From the NCBI RefSeq assembly GCF_016887565.1, contig NZ_CP069396.1, forward strand, positions 10,708,001-10,772,000: a stretch of DNA of 64,000 nucleotides, read 5' to 3'. The DNA is from Archangium violaceum. GTDB lineage: Bacteria > Myxococcota > Myxococcia > Myxococcales > Myxococcaceae. Positions 7,649-15,427 of this stretch are shown here, piece by piece; the first letter of the stretch is position 1; each line of letters opens with the position of its first letter. The position numbers and the translations under genes were made by a program. The notes below the pieces were generated by a model, which worked only from the letters and a program-made list of their open reading frames with translations, did not search any database and was not told the DNA's origin.

Positions 7649-9457
7649 ATGTCATCGCTCGACTCGACCGCCATCAGCCGGACGCACGCGCCGGATCTCA
7701 TCCCCGGCTATCGCCTGGAGAAACTCGTCGGTAGCGGCGGAATGGGAGAGGTCCACAAGGCCACCCAGCTGTCCCTGAACCGCACCGTGGCCATCAAGCT
7801 GCTCAGCCAGCAGCTCGCCCAGGACGAGAGCTTCGTCGCCCGCTTCCAGAAGGAGGCCGCGGCGCTCGCCACGCTCCACCATCCCAACATCGTCTCCATC
7901 GTCGACAAGGGCAGCACCCCGACGACGTACTACCTGGTGATGGAGTTCGTGGACGGGGCCTCGCTGCGCGAGCGGATGCGCGCGTCCCAGGAGGATCCGT
8001 CCGAGACGGTGCGGACGATGGTGCAGATCTGCCGGGCCATCGAGTACGCGCACGGCCGCGGCGTCATCCACCGCGATCTCAAGCCGGAGAACATCCTCTT
8101 CGACGACCAGGCCGGCGGCATCCCCAAGGTGACGGACTTCGGCCTGGCCTCCTTCCTCGAGGACACCAGCACGCGCTTCGCCCTCACCAGCACGCACGTG
8201 GCCATGGGGACGCTGTCCTACATGGCGCCCGAGCAGAAGGTGGACGCCAAGACCGCGGACGAGCGCGCGGACATCTTCGCGCTCGGCCTCATCTTCTACG
8301 AGATGCTCGTGGGCGAGCTGCCCGCGGGCAGCTTCGATCCGCCCTCGCGCCGCAAGCCGGGAGTGGACCCGAGGCTGGACGGCATCATCGCGCGCTGCAT
8401 CAAGCAGAGCCCCTCGGACCGCTACGCGAGCGTCTCGGATCTGCTCACGGACCTGCAGCCGCTGGCGCCCCAGTACACCACCGTGCGGCCGGGGAAGCTC
8501 GGCAAGATGCAGCGCCTGAAGCTGGCGGTGCGGCGCGCGGTGCGCGTCTGCCTCCAGGTAGTGGCCACGTTGTTGGTGCTGACCGCGATGGGCGTGCTGA
8601 CCTGGCTCTATCTGCTCAACCAGGACAAGCGTGTGCCCATGGTACCGGGCGCCGCGCTCACCGCGGATCTGGGCCCTCCCTCGGCACAACAGATGGCCGG
8701 GAAGGTGGACACCCGGGGCGACGAGCGCAGCGCGAGCCTGGGCGAAGGATCCGACCTGCCCTCGCTGCTGGTGTCGGGCCGGGTCCTGGATACCAAGAGC
8801 CGGGCGCTCATCTTCCCGCTCGTGGAGGACAGCCAGTCGCGCGTGGGGCTCGCACGTCTGGATGTGGTGAACCTCGATGGCAACGTCGCCCGCCTCTCCG
8901 CCCGAGTGAGCGCGGAGGGCCCGGAGTCCACGTTCGTGGCGCGCCTCCGCGCCACGCTCTTCGGCCCCCCTCCAGAGCCGGAGGCCGCGCTGCTGCTGGT
9001 GGGCAGCACGGGCCGCTACGTGGCCCTCGTCTACAACGGGGAGGGCGGACCGCTCCGGCTCGACTGGAGCCTGGGCGAGCGCCGGGGCTCCATGCTGGGC
9101 TTCGACTCCCCTCCGAGCCCCGCCGAGCTCTGGTTGGAGGTGGATGAAGAAGGCGTCCTGAAGGCCTTCGCGGGCTCCAGACGCAACGAGAAGCGCCTGA
9201 TCGCCGAGCCGCTCCACCTGGGTCCTGACTGGGCGGCGGAGTTCGGAGACATCACCCCCAAACCCTCCTTCGGCTGCATCGAGGGCACCTGCCGCGCCGA
9301 GAACTTCTCCTTCCAGGTCGAGCGCAGGGAGGTGGAAACCGAGGCCGTCGCCGCCGCGCCCAGGCCCGCTCCGGCGCCCGCGAAGGTGGCCCCGGCGCCC
9401 GCGAAGCGGCCGGCCACGAAGGCGTCCCCACCGTCCAAGGGTAAGCGTTCGAAGTAG
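7649..9457 (+). CDS. Transmembrane Ser/Thr protein kinase
   Basis: A 602-residue Hanks-type kinase. The kinase domain (about residues 21-270) has every key motif: GSGGMGEV loop, VAIK (Lys 50), HRDLKPEN (about 141), DFG (about 163), APEQ and DIFALG. One transmembrane helix (about 300-323) separates it from an extracytoplasmic domain of about 220 residues rich in beta-strand patterns, resembling a concanavalin/LamG-like jelly roll, with one possible disulfide (CIEGTC). The C-terminus is a Pro/Ala/Lys tail ending KGKRSK. The layout implies that an envelope ligand controls cytoplasmic phosphorylation; no substrate is evident. The ATG at 7649 directly precedes the conserved region. Confidence 0.92.
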   Translation: MSSLDSTAISRTHAPDLIPGYRLEKLVGSGGMGEVHKATQLSLNRTVAIKLLSQQLAQDESFVARFQKEAAALATLHHPNIVSIVDKGSTPTTYYLVMEFVDGASLRERMRASQEDPSETVRTMVQICRAIEYAHGRGVIHRDLKPENILFDDQAGGIPKVTDFGLASFLEDTSTRFALTSTHVAMGTLSYMAPEQKVDAKTADERADIFALGLIFYEMLVGELPAGSFDPPSRRKPGVDPRLDGIIARCIKQSPSDRYASVSDLLTDLQPLAPQYTTVRPGKLGKMQRLKLAVRRAVRVCLQVVATLLVLTAMGVLTWLYLLNQDKRVPMVPGAALTADLGPPSAQQMAGKVDTRGDERSASLGEGSDLPSLLVSGRVLDTKSRALIFPLVEDSQSRVGLARLDVVNLDGNVARLSARVSAEGPESTFVARLRATLFGPPPEPEAALLLVGSTGRYVALVYNGEGGPLRLDWSLGERRGSMLGFDSPPSPAELWLEVDEEGVLKAFAGSRRNEKRLIAEPLHLGPDWAAEFGDITPKPSFGCIEGTCRAENFSFQVERREVETEAVAAAPRPAPAPAKVAPAPAKRPATKASPPSKGKRSK

Positions 9458-9515
9458 CCAAGGCACATCTGCTCACAAGAGGATGTAGCCCAACCGGGTG
9501 CTTTGAATTATCCCT

Positions 9516-12500
9516 GTGCGCTCCATGCGCACGCTCACCCGCGGACTCACCGCGCTCCTGCTCGTCTCCGGCCTCCTGGCCGGCTGTGCCCACACCTCCT
9601 CTCCCACCGAGGTCCTCGAACGAGCCGCCACGGCGGCGCGCAATGGGGGAGGTGAGGCGCGGACGCTGGCGCTCGCCGGCTTCCATGCGTGGCTGGTGAC
9701 GGGAGATCCGGCCGCGGCCCAGGGCCGCTTCGACGAGGCGCTGGCCAAGGATCCCGCCGACCCCTACGCCCTCTATGGCCAGCACCTGCTCGCGCGTCGC
9801 GCCGCCCAACCCCGCCGCGCGTTCGATGCCGCGCTGGCCGTGACGACCCGCGCGCCACGCCACCCGCTCGCGGTGCCCTCCGCGCGCTACCTGCTGGACA
9901 TGGTGGGCATCTCTCCCGCGCTGGACGACGTCATCCTCACGGGCACGCAGGCGGCGCTCGAGGCCGGTGCCACGGGCGAGGCCGCCCAGTTGCTGCGCGC
10001 CTGCCGGGTGGCTGTCCTCGGCATCCGGGACGATCGCGCCGCCCAGGCCAGCGCGCTCAAGGACATGGGCGCGGCGGAAACGGCCACGCTGCTGGGGCCC
10101 TTCTCGCCCTGGCACATGCTCGCCATCGACGAGCCCACCCCGCCGGAGAAGGACGGCTCGCTGGCGGGCCCCTTCACCGGACCCTTCGGCCCGCTCGTGC
10201 CGCGCACCCTGCGCGCGCCGGACAGCCGGCTGGACGTGGCGGGCGAGCCGTCCACGGGCGATGTGTACCTGCTCGTCGTGGACGCGGAGGTGGCCGAGGC
10301 GGGCGCCTACGTGGTCCGCGCCGTCACCGCCTCCTCGCACAAGGTGATGGTGGATGGCGCGCCCCTGTTGGAGCGCCGCGCCTTCGCTCGCGCCAGCTCC
10401 ACGGTGTCCGCGCGCTCCATCCAGCTCGCGGCGGGCCGGCACCGCATCCTCATCAAGCTGCTGAAGGACGAGCGCCCGGCCAACATCTCCTTCGCCCTGG
10501 CCCGCGTGGACGGGCGCCCGTCGGCCATCCGCTACACCCCGGCCACCGGCTCGGCGCCCTCCTCGTGGGGCTCGGCGCCCCGGGAGACCGAGGCGCAGCT
10601 CGTCTTCCCCGATGCGGAGAACCTGGCCGCCGCGCTCGCGGACGAGGCCGGCCCGCTGCTGGGGGACTTCATCGCGGTGCGTGACGGGATGGGGAGGGAT
10701 CCGGATGGGGCCTGGCGGCTGATGACGCGCCTGCAGAAGACCACGCAGACGGCCCCCGTGCTCTCGCTGCGCGCCGAGCTGGCCGCGCAGGACCGCTCCA
10801 TCCCCTCCAAGGTGGCACGTGGCCGCGCGACGAGGGACCTGGAGACGGCGCTGGCGAAGGACGCGGGCGACGTGGCCGCGCTGCTGCTGCGCGCGGAGCT
10901 GACCCTCAACGACGGGCAGGCGGCCTCGGCGATGGAGACCCTCAAGACGGCGCGCGCGGCGACGAAGACGCCCGACTGGCCCGTGAACCTGCTGGAGGCG
11001 CGCGCGGCGCTGGCGCTGGGGGTGGACAGCCAGGTGGAGGAGAGCCTGGAGGCGGCGCTGAAGCAGCAGCCCGGCCTGTGCGAGGCGCACACGCTGCGCT
11101 ACGGGCTGGCGCGGCGCCGTGACGCGGTGGCGCGCGCGGACGAGCTGGTGGGCTCGCTGACGGGCTGCCCGGGGGCGATCGCCCGAGCCGCCGAGCACGC
11201 GCGGATGCGGGGGGACATGGCCCGCACCGCCGCCCTCTACCAGGAGCAGCTCACGCGCAACCCCGGGGACATGAGCACGGGCGTGGCGCTGGCGAGCGCG
11301 TACGTGGCGCTGCGCCGCTTCGACGAGGCGGCGGCCACGCTGCGGGCGCTGAGCGCGCTCTGGCCGCGCAACCCGAGGCCGCTGGAGAAACTGGCGGACA
11401 CGCGCGAGCTGGCCGGGGACGCGGCCGGGGCGCTGGCGCTGCGCGAGCAGGCCCTGGCGCTGGACGGGAGCAACCTGTCGCTGCGCCGCGCCGTGGTGCG
11501 CGCGAGGACGGGACAGGAGGTGTTGCAGGCGCACGCCATCGACGGCCGGCAGGCCATCAAGGACTACGAGGCCAGTCCCGGCGCCGAGGAGAGCGCCGCC
11601 GTGTACGTGCTGGACGCGGCGGCCACGCAGGTCTACGCGGACGGCTCGCAGATCACCCGCATCCACAGCATCCAGAAGGCACTGGAGCAGAGTGGCGTGC
11701 AGGAGATCGCCGAGGTGAACCTGCCCGCGGGCGCGCAGGTGCTGGCGCTGCGGACGATCAAGTCGGACGGGACGGTGCTGGAGCCGGAGAACATCGAGGG
11801 CAAGGAGACCGTCAGCCTGCCGGGCGTACAGGTGGGGGACTACGTGGAGGTGGAGTATCTGCTGGCGGAGGGGTCACGAGGGCCCGCGCAGCCGGGCTTC
11901 AAGGCGTCCGACTTCTACTTCCAGATCGCCAACATGCCGGACCACCGGGCCACCTACACGGTGGTGGCGCCCAAGGGGACGGGCATGAAGGTGGACGCGC
12001 ACAACATGAAGGCGCCCGCGCCGGTGGTGAAGGGCGACGAGGAGCTCTTCACCTACGAGGTGAGGAAGGTTCCCCCCTTCATCCCCGAGCCGGACAGCCC
12101 GCCCTCGAGCAAGGAATACCTGCCCTTCGTGTCGGTGGGCTCGGGCACCACGGGGAACGACCGGCTGGTGGCGGTGTACTCGGACGCCTTCCTGGACCGG
12201 GGTGCCATCAACTGGGAGGTGGAGGCGTTCGCGAAGGAGGCGGCCGAGGGCAAGCGCGGGCTGGAGGCGGCGAAGGCGCTGTACGCGGCGGTGATGAAGC
12301 GCTTCAGCGGCCGGGACGCGGGGCTGACGCAGTCGGCGGCGTCGTCGGTGGCGCAGGACCGTGGCAGCCGGCTGTGGGTGCTGAAGGCGGGGCTGGAGGC
12401 GCTGGGGATTCCGACGCGCGTGGTGGTGGTGCGCACCTTCTCGGCGGATCCGGCGGAGTACCTGTTCCCCGAGGAGTCGCTGCTGCCGTACGTGGCGTTG

Positions 12501-13298
12501 AGGGCGGAGGTGCCGGGGGAGGGGCCGGTGTGGCTGGACACCAACACGCGGTACGCGCCCTTTGGCGAGCTGCCCGAGACGGCGCTGGGCGAGCGTGACG
12601 CGTACCTGCTGCCCGAGCCGGGCCGTGCGCTGGAGAAGGTGAAGACGCCGGCGCTGACGCCGCAGGCGGGCAAGCAGGTGAAGCTGGCGCTGGAGCTGGG
12701 GCCGGACGGGCAGCTGCTCGGCAAGGGCGAGGAGGTGTACAGCGGCTTCCAGGCGGCGCAGCTGGCGGAGGCCTTCGAGGCCATCTCCGGAGACCGGCGG
12801 CGGCAGGCGCTGCAGGGTGCGGTGGGCCGCTACTTCGGAGGGGCGGAGCTGACGGACCTGAAGTTGGAGCGCGCGGAGGAGGTGGGGGCTCCCTTCACGG
12901 TGCGCTATGCGTTCAAGGCGTCGAGCTTCGCGCGGGTGGAGAAGGACAGGCTGGTGCTGCCGCCGATCACCATGCCGTCGATGCTGGGGAGACAGTACGT
13001 GCAGCTCAGCACGCGCGGCACGCCGCTGTACCTCGAGAGCACGGATGCGAGCCGGGTGCTGGTGACGCTGACGATGCCGCAGGGCTACCGGCTGTCGGAT
13101 CCCCAGGCGCAGCTGAAGGTGGAGAGCCCCTTCGGGAAGCTGCTGCGTACGGAGAAGCAGGAGGGCCGAGCGCTCACCATCGACGAGACGATGCGAGTGG
13201 AGCGGGGGCGGGTGCCGGTGCGCGGGTACGAGGACTTCGCCCACTTCGCCGGCCAGGTGGACCTCATCCAGTCGAGAGACCTGGTGCTGGTGAAGTAG
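9516..13298 (+). CDS. TPR lipoprotein with DUF3857/transglutaminase-like domains
   Basis: A 1260-residue predicted lipoprotein (lipobox LLAGC near residue 24). The first half contains many TPR-like Ala/Leu-rich helical pairs. A DUF3857-type beta region starts near residue 716 (IHSIQKALEQ) and is followed by a transglutaminase-like segment near 915-1010 (LEAAKALYAAVMKRF, then LKAGLEALGIPTRVVVV). Where active transglutaminases carry GDC before the helix, this protein reads DRGSR, so the catalytic Cys appears absent and the domain is probably structural. GTG 9516 or ATG 9525 may be the start; both keep the signal peptide. The related gene architecture is widespread in myxobacteria, but the role is unknown. 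It is followed by a good terminator. Confidence 0.82.
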   Translation: MRSMRTLTRGLTALLLVSGLLAGCAHTSSPTEVLERAATAARNGGGEARTLALAGFHAWLVTGDPAAAQGRFDEALAKDPADPYALYGQHLLARRAAQPRRAFDAALAVTTRAPRHPLAVPSARYLLDMVGISPALDDVILTGTQAALEAGATGEAAQLLRACRVAVLGIRDDRAAQASALKDMGAAETATLLGPFSPWHMLAIDEPTPPEKDGSLAGPFTGPFGPLVPRTLRAPDSRLDVAGEPSTGDVYLLVVDAEVAEAGAYVVRAVTASSHKVMVDGAPLLERRAFARASSTVSARSIQLAAGRHRILIKLLKDERPANISFALARVDGRPSAIRYTPATGSAPSSWGSAPRETEAQLVFPDAENLAAALADEAGPLLGDFIAVRDGMGRDPDGAWRLMTRLQKTTQTAPVLSLRAELAAQDRSIPSKVARGRATRDLETALAKDAGDVAALLLRAELTLNDGQAASAMETLKTARAATKTPDWPVNLLEARAALALGVDSQVEESLEAALKQQPGLCEAHTLRYGLARRRDAVARADELVGSLTGCPGAIARAAEHARMRGDMARTAALYQEQLTRNPGDMSTGVALASAYVALRRFDEAAATLRALSALWPRNPRPLEKLADTRELAGDAAGALALREQALALDGSNLSLRRAVVRARTGQEVLQAHAIDGRQAIKDYEASPGAEESAAVYVLDAAATQVYADGSQITRIHSIQKALEQSGVQEIAEVNLPAGAQVLALRTIKSDGTVLEPENIEGKETVSLPGVQVGDYVEVEYLLAEGSRGPAQPGFKASDFYFQIANMPDHRATYTVVAPKGTGMKVDAHNMKAPAPVVKGDEELFTYEVRKVPPFIPEPDSPPSSKEYLPFVSVGSGTTGNDRLVAVYSDAFLDRGAINWEVEAFAKEAAEGKRGLEAAKALYAAVMKRFSGRDAGLTQSAASSVAQDRGSRLWVLKAGLEALGIPTRVVVVRTFSADPAEYLFPEESLLPYVALRAEVPGEGPVWLDTNTRYAPFGELPETALGERDAYLLPEPGRALEKVKTPALTPQAGKQVKLALELGPDGQLLGKGEEVYSGFQAAQLAEAFEAISGDRRRQALQGAVGRYFGGAELTDLKLERAEEVGAPFTVRYAFKASSFARVEKDRLVLPPITMPSMLGRQYVQLSTRGTPLYLESTDASRVLVTLTMPQGYRLSDPQAQLKVESPFGKLLRTEKQEGRALTIDETMRVERGRVPVRGYEDFAHFAGQVDLIQSRDLVLVK

Positions 13299-13343
13299 CA
13301 CCCCGGAGCGGGGGGCACACGCTGGGCTGGAAGCCCAGGTAGC

Positions 13344-13384
13344 GGGCTCGGAATCCCGAGGAGATCCTCGAGGGTTCCGGGCCC
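13344..13384 (+). terminator. Rho-independent terminator
   Basis: A long imperfect hairpin (GGGCTCGGAATCC pairing with GGGTTCCGGGCCC, with G-T pairs) followed by TTTGCTTT, located 46 bp after the stop of the TPR lipoprotein gene. Confidence 0.65.
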
Positions 13385-13492
13385 TTTGCTTTGGCGGAAT
13401 ATCGCCCGCGCCCGAAAAACCATCACAAGCACGGCTCACGGCCTCGACCCGATAGGGGGATGAAGACCCCACGGGAATAGAGGAGGCCGTTG

Positions 13493-14032
13493 ATGAACGA
13501 AGTCCGTCGCTTGCCTGAAACTTCCAGCCTCCGCTCCCTGGCGGGAGCCGCGGTCTTCGCGCTCGCTACACTCCTGAGTGGCCAGGCCCTCGGGCTCGAC
13601 CGCGTCCCAGGAGGGCTGGCCGGGGAACCGACCCCTGGCGAATCCCGCTCGCGCCTTGGAGATGACACCCCACTGGCGATCCAGTCCTCGGCGATGCGTG
13701 GGGCAGGCGGTCTGAAGCTGGGCCTGGGTGGCGAGAGCACTGACTTCGAGGGGCAACTCGCCGCGACGCTCTCCGCGGCGCTCGTCCGAGGACCCTTCAG
13801 CAGCGTCGCGACGGTGATCGCCCAGAAGCAACCCGGCCTGCGCCTCGAGGGGCGCTATGCCCTCCCCACGCGGACGGAGCGGCGCACGCTGAGCCTCATC
13901 GCCACCACCACCATCTTCCCCGCCGAGAGGACGCGCGCCGCCATTGGCCTCGAAGCGCGGCTCGGCATGTTCCAGTTCCTGGCGGACGTCGCCTACGAGA
14001 ACGCGCGCTTCCCGGCGCCACCACGGCGGTAG
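13493..14032 (+). CDS. Hypothetical secreted protein
   Basis: A 179-residue protein with an N-terminal signal peptide (hydrophobic stretch AGAAVFALATLLSGQALG, cleavage near residue 32). The mature part has alternating hydrophobic/polar segments in the second half (LRLEGRYALP, RRTLSLIATTTIF, AAIGLEARLGMFQFLADVAYENARF), a pattern typical of outer-membrane beta-strands, so it may be a small barrel or a fragment of one. ATG 13493 was chosen because AGGAGG lies seven bases upstream. It lies 129 bp upstream of the MFS gene of the biosynthetic cluster but does not clearly belong to it. No family recognised. Confidence 0.6.
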   Translation: MNEVRRLPETSSLRSLAGAAVFALATLLSGQALGLDRVPGGLAGEPTPGESRSRLGDDTPLAIQSSAMRGAGGLKLGLGGESTDFEGQLAATLSAALVRGPFSSVATVIAQKQPGLRLEGRYALPTRTERRTLSLIATTTIFPAERTRAAIGLEARLGMFQFLADVAYENARFPAPPRR

Positions 14033-14161
14033 CGACCAGCGCCCTCACACCCGCCATGTGCCCACTCTAGCCAGATACGAGGTGGGCCAGGCCGCTCGCG
14101 GGCTCCCCTCTCCTTGTCCTGAGTTCAGCCCATCGCCCCACCCGGCGACCGAGAGCCGTTC

Positions 14162-15427
14162 ATGAGCGTGTATCGCAATCGAAACTTCCTGCTGACCTAC
14201 GCCGCGTCCTTCATCTCCCTGTTCGGCTCCAAGCTGCTGATGATGTCGTACGTGGCCTACATCTTCGAAGCGAAGGAGAGCGCCACGCACGCCTCCCTCG
14301 TGTTCGCGGCGGAGTGGGTGACCTGCCTGGCCGTCGGGCTATTCGGCGCGCGTCACATCGATCGCATGAATGCCAGACATCTGCTCATCGGCCTGAATGT
14401 CGTCGCCGCGTTCGTGACCCTGTTGTTCGTCAACTTCACCAGCCCCGAGCTCTACCCCTACGCGCTCGCCATCATCATCGCGCGGGCATTGCTGTCTCAT
14501 TCCGTCAACGCCTCGAGGATCAAGGCGCTCGTCCAATTCTTCACCAAGGAAGAGACAGACACGTTCTCACCCGTCTTCAATTCGAGCCTGTTCATCGCGA
14601 CGGCGCTCGCGGGAGCGGTGGGCATCTACATCCTCAGATTCATCAGCTTCACGACGGTCATCTACATCGACTCCGCGACGTTCCTGATCGCCGCGGGACT
14701 CTTCAGCTTCGTCAGGCCCAACAAGCAACGCCTCGAGGAGTCGAACGAGGCCGCGCGGGGCGAGATGGCCCGCGGGCTCGCGCACATCAAGAGTTCCTTC
14801 GGCGTCATCGCGAACAACAACACCCTGGCCTCCTCCGTCTTCTACATCATCCTGACCGTGACGTCATTCCAGGCGACCTACGAGATCCTGATGACCATCA
14901 TCCCGCAGGTCTGGTTCAAGCTCGGCAAGTCCGGAACGGCGCTCTTCTTCACGTTCGAATCCGTATTCGTGACCCTCGGGGCCTTCCTCTATCAATACCT
15001 CAACCGCCGCGGGCACATCACCGAGACCAATCAACGCGTGCTGAACCTGGCCACGCTCACATTCGCCACCGTCACCTATCTCTTCATCTCCAGGCTCCAG
15101 AATCACCTCTACCTGTGCCTGATCGTCTTCAACGTGATGGTCATCGGCGTCGAGCTGCTCTGGACACACCATTTCAAGCAGATGATCACCCATATCCCAC
15201 CCGCGAAGCTCGCCGCGGTCACCGGACTCCAGACAGCCATGGGGTACAGCCTGATGGGTGTCTTCACCTTCGTGTTCTCCAGGGGAGTCGACCGCCTGGG
15301 CATCAGCACGGCCATGTACCTCAACGTCCTGTTCCTGGCGCTCCTGGTCGGCGGTTGGGAGCTCCTGATGAAGCTCCGCTCGGCCCGAGCGACGGCGAGC
15401 GTGGAGGCGAACGATGTCACGGATTGA
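14162..15427 (+). CDS. MFS transporter of the ATP-grasp cluster
   Basis: A 421-residue integral membrane protein with about 11-12 hydrophobic segments and a central charged loop (about residues 180-215), fitting the major facilitator superfamily, MFS_3-like exporters in particular. A short cytoplasmic N-terminus (MSVYRNRNFLLTYAASF) precedes helix 1. The 3' end overlaps the start of the ATP-grasp/oxygenase fusion gene by 14 bp, so it is the first gene of the biosynthetic operon and the likely exporter of its product (inference). Base composition looks less GC-extreme than flanking genes, with many ATC, TTC and AAC codons, which may indicate acquisition by transfer. Confidence 0.87.
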   Translation: MSVYRNRNFLLTYAASFISLFGSKLLMMSYVAYIFEAKESATHASLVFAAEWVTCLAVGLFGARHIDRMNARHLLIGLNVVAAFVTLLFVNFTSPELYPYALAIIIARALLSHSVNASRIKALVQFFTKEETDTFSPVFNSSLFIATALAGAVGIYILRFISFTTVIYIDSATFLIAAGLFSFVRPNKQRLEESNEAARGEMARGLAHIKSSFGVIANNNTLASSVFYIILTVTSFQATYEILMTIIPQVWFKLGKSGTALFFTFESVFVTLGAFLYQYLNRRGHITETNQRVLNLATLTFATVTYLFISRLQNHLYLCLIVFNVMVIGVELLWTHHFKQMITHIPPAKLAAVTGLQTAMGYSLMGVFTFVFSRGVDRLGISTAMYLNVLFLALLVGGWELLMKLRSARATASVEANDVTD

